From assembly GCF_008728515.1 (NCBI RefSeq), contig NC_044984.1:97511181-97575180 (forward strand): DNA of 64,000 nt, in the 5' to 3' direction. The notes under the pieces are model-generated. The model did no database searches, was not told where the DNA came from, and was given only the letters and a program-made list of their open reading frames with translations. Positions within the stretch are counted from its first letter, which is position 1; each line of letters opens with the position of its first letter. This document shows positions 22,533 through 35,038 of the stretch, piece by piece. A program made the translations under genes and the position numbers. Source of the stretch: Papio anubis (taxonomy: Eukaryota; Chordata; Mammalia; Primates; Cercopithecidae).

Positions 22533-22639
22533 GGACTCAAATGTTACTATCATAGATGGTACCACATAACACAATGATTAACAGTGAGACAAAGAAGGAA
22601 CAAAGAAGATACAAAACAACCATCAATCAGTTAACAGAC

Positions 22640-25600
22640 TGACAAGAATAAATTCTGACATATCAATAACAATTTTGAATGTAAACAAATTAAACTTTCC
22701 ACTTAAAAGACATGCTGGCAGAATGGATTAAAAAATAAATAAATAAAAACATGACCCAACTATATGTTGCTGAAAAGAATCTCACCTCACTTGTAAAGAA
22801 ATATAAACTGAAAATGAAGGCATGGAAAAATACATTTCATGCAAATGCAAACCAAAAGCAAGCAGCAATAACTATACTTATATCAGATAAAATAGACTTT
22901 AAGTAAAAAAAAAAAACAAAAAAACACACACACACTCAGTAAAAAGAGATAAAGAAAGTCATTATATAATGATAAAGGAGGTAATTCACTAAGACAATAT
23001 AACAATAAATGTATCCAACATCTGAGCACCCAGATATATAAGGCAGATATTATTAGGTCTAAAGGTAGACATAGACTCTAATAGACTCTAACACAATACT
23101 AGTTGGGGTCTCTAACACTTCATTCTCAGCATTACACAGATTGTCTAGAGAGAAAATTAATAAAGAAACATTGAATTTAAACTGCATATTAGACGAAATG
23201 AACCTAACCGACATTCATAGAACTTTTCATCCATCAGTTACAGAATACATATTCTTCTCATAAGCACATGGAACATTCTCCAAGATAGATGATACATTAG
23301 ATTACAAAATGAAACTCAGCAAATTTTTAAAATTCCAAATTCTATCGAGCATTTTCTCATACAACAATGGAATAAAACTTGAAATCATAACCAGAGGAAC
23401 TTGAGAAACTATACAAATACATGGAAATTAAACAATATGCTCATGAGTGGCCCTGACATCAAGGAAGACATTAAGCAGAAAATTTTTTTAAAAATTCTTG
23501 AAACAAATGAAAATTGAAACATAGCATACTAAAACCTATGCAGAAAAATCCATGCTAAGAGGGAAGTTTACAAATGTCTGCATCAAAAACTCAGAAAGAT
23601 TTCAAATAAACAATCAAATGCTGCTTTTTCAGAGGGAAAAAGCAAGAACAAACCAAATGTAAAACTAGTAGAAAAAAAAAGAATAAAGATTGGAGCAGAA
23701 CCAAATAAAATAGAGACTAAAAAAATACAAAGAATCAACACAAGAAAAGTTGGTTATTTGAAAAGATGAACACTGAAACCACTAACGAAATAAAGAACAC
23801 CCAAATAAACACAATCAGAAATGAAAAAGGAGACATTTCAACAGACACCATAGAAATATAAAAGATTATCAGAGATGATTCTAAAAAACTATATGCTAAC
23901 AAATTGGAAAACTTGAAGAAAATGGATAAATTCCTCAACATATAAAATCCACCAAGAATGAATCACGAGAAATAGAAAACTTGAACAGACTAATGATGAG
24001 TACTGAGGATGAATCAGTAATAAAATGTCTTTCAACAAAGAAAACTCCTGGACTAAAATGACTTCACTCACAAATTCTACCAAACTCTTAAAGGAGAACT
24101 AATACCAATTATCCTCAAACTATTCCAAAAAAAATGAAGAGGTGGAGATTTTCCCTAAGTCATTCTATGAGGCCAACATTACCCTATTACTCAAATCAGG
24201 ACACAAGGACCCTACAAAACAGGAAAACTATAAGTCGGTATTTCTGATAAACATAGAGGTTAAAATGCTCAACAAAATACTAGCAAACTGAATCTAACAG
24301 TACATCAAACAAATAATAGACCATAATCAAGGGGGATTTATCTTAAAAATGCAAGGATGGTTCAACATATGCAAATAAATAAATGTAATACCTGATATCA
24401 ATAGCATGAGAGACAAAGAACATATGGCCATTGCAATGGACACAGTAAAACCATTTGATAAAATTCAACATCTCTTCATGATAAAAATTCTCAACAAACT
24501 AGGGGTTGGTGGAACATACTTTAGCATAATAAGGGCCATATATGACAAACCCACAGCTAACATCATACTAAATATGGAAATACTGAAAGTCTTTTGTCTA
24601 AGAACTGAAACAAGACAAGAGACTCACTCTTATTTGACATGGTATTGGAAGTCCTGGCCAGAGCAATCAGTCAAGAGAAAAAAAGAGCACCCAAATTGGG
24701 AAAGAGGAAGTCAAATTATTCCTCTTTGCAGTTAACATAATCTTCTATCTAGAAAAACTTCACCAAAAAAACCTCTTAGGTCTGATAATAAATTCAGCAA
24801 AGTTGCAGGATACAAAATCAATATACAAAACCAGTAGCATTTCTATGCACTAATAATGAACTAGCTGAGAAAGAAATAAAGAAAGCTATATGAAATATAA
24901 CATACCTGGGAATTAATTTAAGCAAGGGTATAAAAGACCTCCATAGAAAAAAAACTACAAAACACTGATGAAATTGAAGGGGACACAAACAAATCAAAAG
25001 ACATTCTATGTTCATGGATTGGGATAATTAATGCCTTCCATATTAATTGAAAGTGATCACACTGCCCATGGCAATCTATAGATTCAATGCAATTCCTATC
25101 AAAATACAAATGCAATTTTTACAGAAATAGAAAAACAGTCCTAAAATTTATAATGAACTATAAAATAACCTAAATGGTCAAAGTAATTCTGAGCAAAATA
25201 AAAAAGCTGGAAGCGTCAGATTACCTGACTTCAATATATTACAAGCTATAGTAACCAAAACAGCATGATATTTGTATAAAAACAGACATATCAAACAATG
25301 AAACAGAGTACACAACCCAGAAACAAATCCACATGTTTACAGCAAACCAATTTTTGACAAAGGTGTCAGCCTCATACATTGGGGAAAGGACACCCTCTTC
25401 AATAAGTTGTTGGGGGAAAATTGGATTGCCATAAGCAAAAGAATAAAACTGAACCCCTGTCTCTCACCAATTAGAAAAAATGAATGCAAGATAGATTAAA
25501 GACTTAATTGTAAGACCCAAAACTACAAAGCTACTAAAAGAAAACATGCGGAAAATACTCCAGGACATTGGTCTAGGCAAAGATTAGGGCCTCAAGAGCA

Positions 25601-26409
25601 CAGGCAACAAAAGCAAAAATAGATAAATGGAGTTATATTAAACTAAAAAGTTTCTGCAGAGCAAAGGAAACAATCAAGAGAGTTAAGAAACAGCCTGTTG
25701 AATGGAATAAAATATTTGCAAACTATTCATTCAAGGAACTAATATTCAAAATATATAAGGAATTCAAACAACTCAACAGTAAAAAAAAAAAAAAAAACAA
25801 ATAATACCATTTAAAGTGGGCAAAGGACATGAATAGATTTTTCTCCAAAGAAGACATACAAATGGCCAACACATATATGAAAAGATGCTCAATAACCAGG
25901 GAAATGCAGATCAAAACCACAATGAGATGTCATCCCATTCCTACTTAGAATGGCTATTAAAAAAAAACAAATGCTGGCAAGGATGTCAGGAAAAGGGAAC
26001 TCAGAGTGTTGATGGGAATGTAAATCATACAGCCACTGCGGAAACACTAAAGAGACTTCTCAAAAAATCTAAAAATGGAACTACCACATAAACCTTCAAT
26101 CTCACTACTGGACATTTATCCAAGGAAGAGAAATTCACATATCAAAGGGATACTGGCATTCCCATGTTTATCACAGCACTATTCACAATAGCAAAGACAT
26201 GGAATCAACCTAAGTATACATCAACAGATAAATGGATAAAGAAAATGTGGTATATATACAGAATGGAATAATAGTGATCCATAAAACATATAGAAATCAT
26301 GTCATTTGCAGTAACATGGATGGAACTGGAAGGCGTTGTGTTAACTGAAATAAGCCATGCAGAGAAAGACAAATACTGCATGTTCTCACTCAGATGTGGA
26401 GTTAAATAG
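22640..26409 (+). pseudogene. L1 ORF2 remnant (endonuclease-reverse transcriptase)
   Basis: Collinear with L1M ORF2: the endonuclease region begins near 22640 (AACAATTTTGAATGTAAAC), the RT region includes the 109-codon frame at 24406-24735 (FDKIQHLFMIKILNKLGVGG, AIYDKPTANIILNMEI), and the C-terminus ends at the TAG at 26407-26409. The catalytic FADD motif is replaced by FAVN at 24725-24736, and many stops and frameshifts are present, for example the poly(A) interruption near 25781. Intact ORF2p nicks target DNA and reverse-transcribes L1 RNA; this copy cannot. Confidence 0.9.
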
Positions 26410-26802
26410 TTGATCTCTTGGACGTAGAGAGTAGAATGATAGACATGAGAGGCTGGGCAGGGTGTTTGGGGGTGGGGCCATAAAGGAGGCTGGTTAATGG
26501 GTACAAACATAAAGTTAGATTGAAGGAATTAGTTTTCATGTTTGATAGCAGAGTACGGAAACTATAGTTAATGACAATGTATTGTATATTTCAAAATAGC
26601 TAGAAAGGAAGACTTGAAATGATCCCAACACATAAAAATAATAAATAATTGAAGTGATGGACATCACCAAAACCCTGCAGTCAGTGCATGTAACAAAACG
26701 TCACATATGTAACCTATAAATATGTACAGATATTTGTATCAACTAAAAAAATCCCTTTCTGAGATGCTCACTAGAAATTCTTTCTCAGGAAACTACATCA
26801 CA

Positions 26803-27183
26803 TGATTGGGCTCTGTATCCCCACCCAAATCTCATGTTGAATTCTAATCCCCATATGTCAGGGGAGGGGACTGGTGGGAGATGATTGGATCAAGAAGGCG
26901 AATTTCCTCCTTGCTGTTCTTGTGATAGTGAGTGAGTTCTCACAAGATCTGGTTGCTTGAAAGTGTGTATCACTTCTCCCTTTGCTCACTCGCTCTCTCC
27001 TGCTGCCATGTGAAGACATGCTTGCTTCCCCTTAGCCTTCTGCTGTGATTGTAAGTTTCTTGAGGCCTCCTAGCCATGTTTCTTCTATAGCCTGTGGAAC
27101 TTTAAGTCAATTAAACCTCTTTCCTTCAAAAATGACCCAGTCTTAGGTAGTTCTTTATAGCAGTGTAAGAATGCACTAATATA
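26803..27183 (+). mobile_element. Solo LTR of a MaLR element (MST type)
   Basis: Starts TGATTGGGCTCTGTATCCCC and ends GCACTAATATA. Landmarks: CACAAGATCTGGTTGCTTGAAAGTGTG, CTCCTGCTGCCATGTGAAGAC, GTTTCTTCTATAGCCTGTGGAAC and GTCAATTAAACCTCTTTCC. The long 'agccatgtttcttctatagcctg' arm is MST-like rather than THE1-like. It lies 38 bp past the L1 duplication. No clear 5-bp duplication found. Confidence 0.9.
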
Positions 27184-27399
27184 CTATATAATCCCTGGTA
27201 GAAAACAAGTCAGAAAACAAAATTTCTGCACTTTCTGAGAAATCAATGTCATCATCCTTTTTCTCACTTCAGTTTCACTTTCAGCTGATGTCCTGGCACA
27301 CCCCTGGAGCCAATCAGACCGCCTCTTTCCTTTGACCCTTCCAAGCCACTTCACGCTCCACTTTGCCTTGGTCACCCTCTGGCCTCTCTCTTGCATCCA

Positions 27400-27690
27400 C
27401 CCATCCCCTGCAATCCTTTCACACTTTTATTCTTCAAGATTCATCTCAAAATCAAACTCCTCTACAGGGCTAACCCTCTACCTTGGTAGAATTCTTATCT
27501 CCCTTACCATCAATATCACGCAGTTTAGCACCATTATGTATCTGCATTGTTCTTGATGGTGTCATGTAAGTTTATCTGGTAGATTTTCAACTTTACAAGA
27601 ACAGTGCCCTTGTCTTGTATTTTCTTTTTATTCCCCACAGATTCCAGCACAAAGTAGATGCTTAATTGAATACCATACTTTACTACCAAA
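27400..27690 (+). mobile_element. L2 LINE 3' region
   Basis: TTTTATTCTTCAAGATTCATCTCAAAATCAAACTCCTCTAC, then CAGTGCCCTTGTCTTGTATT and CCACAGATTCCAGCACAAAGTAGATGCTTAATTGAA follow the sense L2 3' UTR in order. Confidence 0.8.
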
Positions 27691-27714
27691 CAAACAGAAA
27701 TAATACCAAAGTGG

Positions 27715-27880
27715 AACTGAGACCTTCTAGCCCAAGCTCTGCTGTTTATCCATTGCATGACCTGAAGTGTTCACTTCTCTAGCTCTCATTTTCTTTATCA
27801 ATAAAGTGCATTATTAAACCAGATAATAATAATAATTATTATTGTTATTGGATATTATTTTCCAGACATGCAGATGTCAT
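27715..27880 (+). mobile_element. MIR SINE, 3' half
   Basis: CCCAAGCTCTGCTGTTTATCC, CTAGCTCTCATTTTCTTTATCAATAAAGTG, then an ATAATAATAATTATTATTG tract typical of the MIR interior. Confidence 0.7.
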
Positions 27881-29401
27881 ATAAATTTACTTCATTTTAA
27901 AACAATGTTATTCAGTAAATTGAAAGTCTGACTTTTGATTTCACCATTCATATTATTCCAGGTTAAAAAGTAACTTCAGAGTTCTTGTTCTGGATGTTCC
28001 AGATGGAAGCTTGAGCACAAACAGAATCATCCCTATTCTTCTGCTTCTCTCACAGACATGATAAAAGACAGCATTTCAAGATATTGATTTATGTGTGGCT
28101 GGCTCAAAAAGAAAAGCAAAAAGGGGGCCAAAAGCAAAAGCAAAAAGACCAAAAAAGTTATGGTGTATGCATCTCTTTAAAAAAAAAAAAAGAAAGAAAG
28201 AAGCAGCAGCAATACACAGAAAACTCAGAAATGAATATGGGCTGACTTTGAGGTCCAGAGAATGCTGAAGATGGCATTGGGTGGTACTGGAGGGCTTAGG
28301 GGCTGAGTCCGTGCGGCTTCTGCAATAGTCATTACTTAAAGAGAAAATACAGACAATGCATATGCAGTGTTTGCAGGTTAAAATAAAATGTAAACATGGG
28401 GTTAAAAAAAGGAGAAAAGGCAAATATGCCCAAAATATTTTCTAGTGATGGTACTGTGAAAAATAGCTATTTTCTTCTTTGTCCATTTCTGTACTTTTTA
28501 AGTTAAAATACAGACAAATCACTACCACCCCATCTCCTCATCTCATTGCTCTGTAGGTCTCTCCTTATGCCCTGAAATAATCTCCAAAGTACAAACAATC
28601 TGAGCTCTAAGCCCAGCCTCTAGGTGGCTAAACTACTAAAAACCAGGGCCTCAAGAATAAAATCTGAAACAGAAACGGTGGCCTCTTCCTGGTTGTCACT
28701 GGAATTGTCCTTGGCAAGATCGGGGTGTCATCTTTATGGCTCCTTGGTCTCTTCCTCCATGGAATTCTTACACAACAATACACACATTTTATAATTAAAA
28801 ACTAAAAACACACTGGCTTCTGTTTTTGAGTCCTTTCATTGTTTTGATACCTTGTGGCAGGGCAGAGATGAATGGAAGACAGGCTGATCTACTCTAGTCT
28901 AAATATTCAGACCCAGGAAGGGAGTCCTCCTCAGCAGAACGCCAACCCATGTCTCTTAATTGCCTCGGCTCCTGATAGATTGGCTCTTACCGTCTTTGAA
29001 TTCCTTTGTTGTGGAGGAGTTAAAATTCATGAGCGTCCCATGCCTGGGAATACTTACTCCAGTGCTGCTATTTTCCTGAGCCAAGCTGGCCAACACCGCA
29101 AAAGAGTCGGAGGTCTGTTGGGCCATCTGTTACATAATAGTCAACAATCTCGAAAATCTAGGGAAACAGGGAGGGGGAGAGCAAAGATGATGAAGCATTT
29201 AAACAGAACAGATTGCTGCCTTACTTACAAGAGAAAAAGGGAGAGATGATATACTTTGATTGAGGCAGAGACAAGCTTTATTAGCATAGGGAACAAAACA
29301 AACTTTAAAAAAATGGCACCAATAAAGCTGACAGTCTAAAGAGGCTTGGTGACAAACCCCATGTTGAATTGCAGGTCACAGAGGCCCCAGATGTGATTGG
29401 G
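27881..29401. other. About 1.5 kb without recognised repeats or genes
   Basis: Contains an A-rich tract near 28100-28203 and an open frame of 125 codons at 28872-29249 with no recognisable domain. No splice-flanked exon evident. Candidate for conservation analysis. Confidence 0.4.
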
Positions 29402-29436
29402 AGACACACACACATACACACACACACACACACACC
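29402..29436. repeat. (CA)n microsatellite
   Basis: ACACACACATACACAC with one T interruption; about 16 dinucleotide units. Confidence 0.93.
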
Positions 29437-29939
29437 CTATACAATATACATGTTGCACATAGACGTGCAACATCCCTGATGTATGAGTGAAACCACTGAA
29501 AAATTGCTGTTGTATTTAAAAGCTAATTATAAGCCTGTACTAGAATATCAAATTTTGCAGACCTGGGAAAAGCACTTTGTCTTAACCATTTCCAAGCAAA
29601 TACCTTCAGCATGAGGTGAAAGGATTCAAGGCCTACTTTGACTATACAAAGCCCAGGCCTTTGCATTTGCCTAGCAGACTCTCATGCTCCCTGATTTAGC
29701 CACTTGTAAACTTTGTAATCTTTACTAAACACAGGCTAGTTTTTAGCAGTGACCTATAACATTTGACCTGAAAAATACTGTTTCTAAAGGAGTGGAATGA
29801 AACTGGAGGTAACAAAGAATTAGAAAAAAAAAAAGAGATGGGGACAATTAGGGTGAGAAAAGAAATAGTGAAAGAAAGATAAGAAAATCTGGGAGAGACA
29901 TGTCAGTAAAGAACTCCAAATATAAGGCAATAATAAAGT
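29437..29939. other. No recognised feature
   Basis: Purine-rich and AT-rich in its second half; no family recognised. Confidence 0.4.
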
Positions 29940-30540
29940 GTCTTAAAAACCAGCTAGTTGGCAAACAAATATTAAGAGTTAAATATTAAACTCTATTTAA
30001 TGACATGCAGGCTGAAATGTTTAAGAAGCCTAATGATATAAGCAACTGACTTTGAAATTCACCAAAAAGTGAAATGGATTGGTGAATGGATAAAGGATCG
30101 ATACATAATATAATTTTTTTTTTTTTTTGAGACAGAGTTTTGCTCTTGTAGCCCAGGCCAGGGTGCAGTGGTGTGATCTCGGCTCACTACAACCTCTGCC
30201 TCCCGGGTTCAAACGATTCTCCTGCCTCGGCCTCCCACATAGCTGGGGTTACAGGCATCCACCACCATGCCCAGCTAATTTTTGTATTTTTAGCAGAGAC
30301 GGGGTTTCACATGTTGGCCAGGCTGGTCTGGAACTCCTGACCTCAAATGATCTGCCTGCTTCAGCCTCCCAAAGTGCTGGGATTACAGGAATGAGCCACC
30401 ACACCCACCCATAATAAAACAGTTATAGATAAATGTTCACTGTAGAATCTAGGTGGTGAGTAGATGCTATGTACCATAAAATTATTTCATCTTATCTCTA
30501 TTTTGAAATTTTCTGTAATAAAATGTTGGGGAAAGATAAA
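29940..30540 (+). mobile_element. Possible L1M 3' end, split by an Alu
   Basis: Around the Alu, left TTGGTGAATGGATAAAGGATCGATAC and right AGAATCTAGGTGGTGAGTAGATG, GAAATTTTCTGTAATAAAATGTTGGGG resemble the tail of older L1M elements. Assigned from memory of this tail. Confidence 0.5.
30114..30410 (-). mobile_element. AluS, antisense
   Basis: Poly(T) then GAGACAGAGTTTTGCTCTTG, CTCGGCTCACTACAACCTC and CCTCCCAAAGTGCTGGGATTAC to the right end. CATAATATAA before and CATAATAAAA after are a probable slightly diverged target duplication. Open frames at 30030-30212 and 30127-30414 are translated Alu. Confidence 0.96.
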
Positions 30541-32359
30541 TGAACATTGAGAATCCCAAAATTAAAATAGAATGAACACAAATAAAAAAAAAAACCATAG
30601 AAATTAAAAACATCCTAGCCATTTAAAAATGTCTAGGTATCCCTTTCATTTGTTTTCCTTTTACATGACATTGTCTCCAAATATGTAACTCAATGAAAGA
30701 AGCTGGTTAAAGATGTGATTATCAAGTTTGAGTGACTAGTTTTGCTGTTGTTATTTCATTGATGTTATTTTGAAGTTGTTGTCTCTAGTAAACTAAAATT
30801 AATGAGACTGTTAAAGTCATAATTTGGTGAAAATTTTGCCCAAAGTAGATTTTACTGTCACTTTCTTCCAAGTGGACTTAATTCCCTCTCACAACTTACA
30901 AGCTTCTTCTTACAGATAACCACTTAAAAACATAACAGAACAAAGAACAGTTTACAACCCCATATATTTCAGGGTGCTAATTTGGAATGGTTTTGGAATG
31001 TTTTAGCCCAGTCAAATTAGTTTTATCTGGTTTATTTTTCTTGCAAATCTTCAGTGGATCTACATAACTAAATTTGGTAGACTTAATTTTCACTGAGGAC
31101 TGACCCCAAAGTTAAGTGCATCAGACAGAGAGAGAGAGAGAGAAAAGAGAGTGACAGCTTCATTTTACCCACCTCTTTGAACTAAACTATAAAATGACAG
31201 TTTTTATTCTGTGATTGGAGAAATCAGACAGGAAAAGGAAATGCAGGGGATAGCAGTTACTGTTAAGGGAAATCTATAACCTCCATGTTGATTTGTCTGT
31301 ATGTCTCAAAGAGGACTTTATCTCCATACTCGAAGCATTTTACATATAACTCAACTTGTGCAGCAAACTACGTTTTTCAGTAGTAACTAACAGTAAAAAT
31401 ATAAACATATATATTTTACTCAAGTCCACCTAGTATGTCCAAGACAAGTTTTTAATCATAAGGCATTGAATTTCAAAGAAAACATATGCAATTCTATTTA
31501 ATATACAAAACTGCATTGTGGGGAAGCCTCACAGCTCAAAACATGATCACACAAAGGGGGCAAGGTTGGAGGCTGGGGTTAGTTTAAAAATATCTGTCTC
31601 TGAGCAGCACATTTCACACTGGAACGTGACGGGCGAAAGGTTATTGTCTGCAAGTTTTCACCCCAGGGAATAAATAGAAAGGGGAAAAAATGGGAAAGTA
31701 CTTAAGCAACTTTCTGCCTTTGAAAAAGCAAGTGCAGAATAGTAGACACTGTGGGGAGTCTTCTTTTCTAAGCCAGCGACGGCATTTCCAATACCCTGAC
31801 CCATGAAAGGAGGTGTTGGGAGTTCAATGCTCACCAAATGGCTGGCTTGGAATCTAGAATTGGAAAATCAGTGGGTAGAAGTAGAAATCATTTATAAAAG
31901 CAAAATATGGCAGAGGATCTGCAGGAGACCAGGCTCCCTGACTGGTAGTTTATCTTCGGTAGCATTCCGGGGCTTTGTCCCTCTTTCCTCTTTGCTCAGG
32001 TCATACCTCAGTTCTGAGGAGTCAGGGGGTTCTAGGAACCCAGGACAGTAGAAACTCAGAAAACCTACAAAACCGCTCTACTATGGGTGTCAGAAACTTG
32101 CTTCCCCACCCCGATTGCTGAGATCGTTTTTGCAGACTCATGGTAGACTTTTAAGGCCTCACTTCATTTATGTGAGAGGAACAAAAAGTCACCTCTCATT
32201 TTATGAGTACCTCCAAAGGCTGCATAGTTCTAAGTAGTGTCCACAAAGTCTTTCTCTAATAGGAGAACAACACTTTGAAGAATCTATCTAATGAAATCAC
32301 AGGACTGTTTGGGGAAATTTTATGTAATTGTAATCTGTGAAACACAAACAAACCAAACA
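30541..32359. other. About 1.8 kb without recognised repeats or genes
   Basis: Apart from a GA run at 31121-31150 I recognise no family. GC rises around 31540-32110. The open frame at 31803-32051 has no known domain. Confidence 0.4.
31121..31150. repeat. (GA)n microsatellite
   Basis: CAGACAGAGAGAGAGAGAGAG leading into AGAAAAGAGAG. Confidence 0.9.
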
Positions 32360-32660
32360 CTGATTAAGAGCCAGATGGCCCAAGTATTAATCCCAGCTCT
32401 GCCATTTCCTATTTAGGTACACTGAGCTGGATTTTTATATCTCTAGTCTCAGCTTTCCCATTTGCAAAATGGGGATAATAATACTATACTACTACTGCTA
32501 CTAATCATCATTATTATTATCACAGGGTTATTTATGGTAAGGATCAAATAACATAATACAGCATATACCATGGTGCATCACAGATATTAAGTGTTTAATA
32601 ATTACTTAATAACTTCATTACTTCTATGTTCATCATTATTATTATCTTCCAGGTCTGAAA
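32360..32660 (+). mobile_element. MIR SINE, near-complete, with internal ACT/ATT microsatellite
   Basis: GATTAAGAGCCAGATGGCCC, AATCCCAGCTCTGCCATTTCC, CTCAGCTTTCCCATTTGCAAAATGGGGATAATAATAC, then ACTACTACTGCTACT and ATTATTATTATCAC arrays and a TAAGTGTTTAATAATT tail. Confidence 0.85.
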
Positions 32661-33959
32661 GAAAATATAAACTTGGGAGATGCTTATTTATGGGAGACTC
32701 TTAGTTAAAGAGTCTTGGACAAGTACTTTTGTAGCTTGATTTGAAATCCTTTAGAGTAAGTTACTTTGACTTCATTCTGTTAATAGAAAAAAAGAAGTCA
32801 GAGGAAAAAGAGGAGATAAGGAGAAAAAAAGGTAAAAGAGTGCATTTGTAGGCAACCTTGACTGTGAATACAAAGCCTCTTTCTCTCTCCAGAGTTTTGT
32901 GGCTATTTGCAATCACCTTAGCAAGACTGAGGAAAGTCCCGTGGTGTTTTCCATCCATAAGCCATATTTTAAATGCATGAGGTAAGTCCCTTAATGAAAA
33001 ATGAGATATCCTAGAGGCAGAGAGTACAGTTTTCTGATGTTGCCATGGGCTAGGAGAAGTAGGTGCTGGTATCAGTTTTCATCATTGCAAGGCAATAAGA
33101 AAACTCTTCCAAAATGGATTTATTATACTTGAGAGTTGAGCTTTAATAGCATCCTTGTAAATGATGCTAAAAAGAAACTTTTTATGGGTGATATAATCTT
33201 GATGGGGGGAGGAGAAATTACTTAGAATTCATAACTTTAAAAAATCACGTCATCCATTTGTATGTAGCTGGAGTTGGCTGTTGGCAATAGAAACTGACTT
33301 AGGCAACTTAAGCAGAAGGGAATTTTGGGGAAGGTTATAGATACTGCTTAGGATGACTAGGCTTAGAATGAGCAAAAACCATGGAAACTCTGGAGGGCTA
33401 AACCATTGCTGCTTGAGATGCATGATTGACAACCATCTTTATATCATCGTGTCCTTCCCTCAAGATTCAAAATCCCAGGAAAGCATATCTGATTGGCAAG
33501 GTCCTAGTCATGTGATCTACCCTGGATATATTAGGGCTGTTCTGTCTTCAGTAGACATCATCTGTTCCCATGACTACACACAATGAGGGATTATCTAGAA
33601 AAGCAATCCGGATGCTATAAGGGTTAGTATTGAATATTGGAGCGTCCCCGTCCCCCGAAAAAACTCAAACTTTTATACTGTACTTTTTAAAGCATTCCAA
33701 ATCATTAGAATTAAACCCTGTTATTTCTAATTATGGCTATTGTCTTTGCCACATTTAAAATAATCCTATTTTTACTCCACAAAGGTAATTCTTAGAGCTT
33801 CAACTTTTCTAGTTCCAGTTCCAGTTCAGTTGCTCTTTGTCAATCTAAGAGCTTTTGAGAAAAAGTAGAGATACTCATGGGCATTGACAGAGATGTTACA
33901 GTTCGGATTCACCTTCATCATTTTGAAAAAGATGAACTAAAATTATTTTTTCTATGAAA
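32661..33959. other. Mostly unrecognised; possible ancient repeat at 33260-33640
   Basis: The segment from GAGTTGGCTGTTGGCAATAG to about 33640 has the feel of an old interspersed repeat (AAGCAGAAGGGAATTTTGGGG; CAAGGTCCTAGTCATGTGATC), but I cannot name the family. No gene signal. Confidence 0.3.
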
Positions 33960-34460
33960 TTAACCAACATAAAAATAGAGTGATAACCAGTGGTGGTGAG
34001 GGTTTAGCAAACCACTCTCATACATTATTGGCAGAAGATTAAATTGATACAGCCTATGCCATGAGCAATTTGACATTAAGTATCAAAAGCCTTAAAATGT
34101 TCACATCCTCTGACTTATTAATTTCATCTCTAGAAATTTGCCTTAAAGGGAAAAAATAGTGTAAACACAAAGACGTTGTTATGGAAGTGTTTATTACAAC
34201 ATTGTATATAATTGTGAAAAATTAGAAACCACAAAAATATTCAACAAAAGTGGACTGGATGAATAAACTATGGTACAAGAAAATGATGAAGTATTTTGCA
34301 ATCATTGAAAGGTGTTATGGAATTGTGTTTAACATTTCAGATATTTAAAATACGTTGTTGAACAGAAACAAAAAAAAAACAGAGTCCAAACAATATGTAA
34401 AGTATGGTGACCTTTTGATTTAAAAACAGGTATATAGAGTTTGCGTGAATTTGTATATAA

Positions 34461-34495
<35 letters not shown>

Positions 34496-34690
34496 GAGGG
34501 AGAGAGAAAGAGAGAGAGAAAACCAAAATGCTAATACTAATGTAGAGTGGCAAGATTATGGGTGGTTTTTATGCTTTTACTTGTGTTTTCTGTTTCCTTT
34601 GTCTTTATGTGATACATACTACAATAATATATACTGCAATACATATTATGTAATTAAAACATAATAAAAATTATTTATAAGGTTTTTTAC
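33960..34690 (+). mobile_element. Old L1M fragment (ORF2 tail and 3' region)
   Basis: CAAACCACTCTCATACATTATTGGCAG, TCATCTCTAGAAATTTGCCTTAAAG, TTATTACAACATTGTATATAATTGTG, GACTGGATGAATAAACTATGGTAC and CAATATGTAAAGTATGGTGACC are in the order of the L1M ORF2 end and 3' UTR. Microsatellites have grown inside it. Confidence 0.82.
34463..34521. repeat. (AC)n followed by (GA)n microsatellite
   Basis: Pure AC array to 34491, an ATAT link, then GAGGGAGAGAGAAAGAGAGAG. The compound array lies in the L1M tail; a minus-strand open frame here encodes an artefactual VCVCVC run. Confidence 0.93.
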
Positions 34691-34705
34691 ATTAAGAAAA
34701 CATAG

Positions 34706-35025
34706 GGCTGGGCGTGGTGGCTCATGCTTCTAATCCCAGCACTTTAGGAGGCCGAGGTGGGTGGATCACTTGAGGTCAGGAGTTCAAGACCAGCCTCGCT
34801 AACATAGTGAAACCCTGTCTCTACTAAAAATACAAAAATGAGCCAGGTATGGTGATGCATGCCTGTAATCCCAGCTACTTGGGAGGCTGAGGTGGGAGGA
34901 TCCCTTGAACCTGGGAAGTGGAAGTTGCAATGAGCCGAGATCACACCACTGAACTCCAACCTCAGCAACAGAGTGAGACCCTGTTTCAAAAAAAAAGAAA
35001 AGAAGGAAAGAAAGAAAAGAAAAGT
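34706..35025 (+). mobile_element. AluS
   Basis: GGCTGGGCGTGGTGGCTCATGC start, AGTTCAAGACCAGCCTCGC, ACTAAAAATACAAAAATGAG, and an A/GAAAG tail. Flanks AAGAAAACATAGG and AAGTAAACACAGG fit a decayed target duplication. The minus-strand frames at 34744-35107 are translated Alu. Confidence 0.96.
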
Positions 35026-35038
35026 AAAGTAAACACAG

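Larger units (their letters stand above)
19139..26764 (+). mobile_element. Full-length ancient L1 (L1MA/L1PB-type) with target-site duplication
   Basis: A direct repeat of 16 bp with one mismatch flanks the element: AAATCCTTTTCTGAGA at 19139-19154 and AAATCCCTTTCTGAGA at 26749-26764, giving a body of 19155-26748. Order: GC-richer 5' UTR-like region (about 19155-21300) with CCACCAC/CAGCAGCC blocks, ORF1 remnant, ORF2 remnant, and 3' UTR ending in GGTACAAACATAAAGTTAGATTG, AACTATAGTTAATGACAATG and ATAAATATGTACAGATATTTG. A MaLR LTR (20739-21117) and an AluJ (22225-22532) are nested inside, so the L1 predates both. Both ORFs are broken. Confidence 0.9.

Noticed and set aside
26803..27183. 5-bp target duplication for the second MaLR LTR
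   Set aside because: The bases flanking the TG start and the TATA end do not match, so ends may have decayed or my boundary is off.
28872..29249. 125-codon plus-strand frame
   Set aside because: No recognisable motif. It continues into a purine-rich tail and has no gene context.
30127..30414. Alu-derived open frames (also at 34744-35107, 39173-39627, 44902-45189, 51997-52387)
   Set aside because: Typical translated antisense Alu (WCDLGSLQ..., SRDGVSPC...). No exon evidence.
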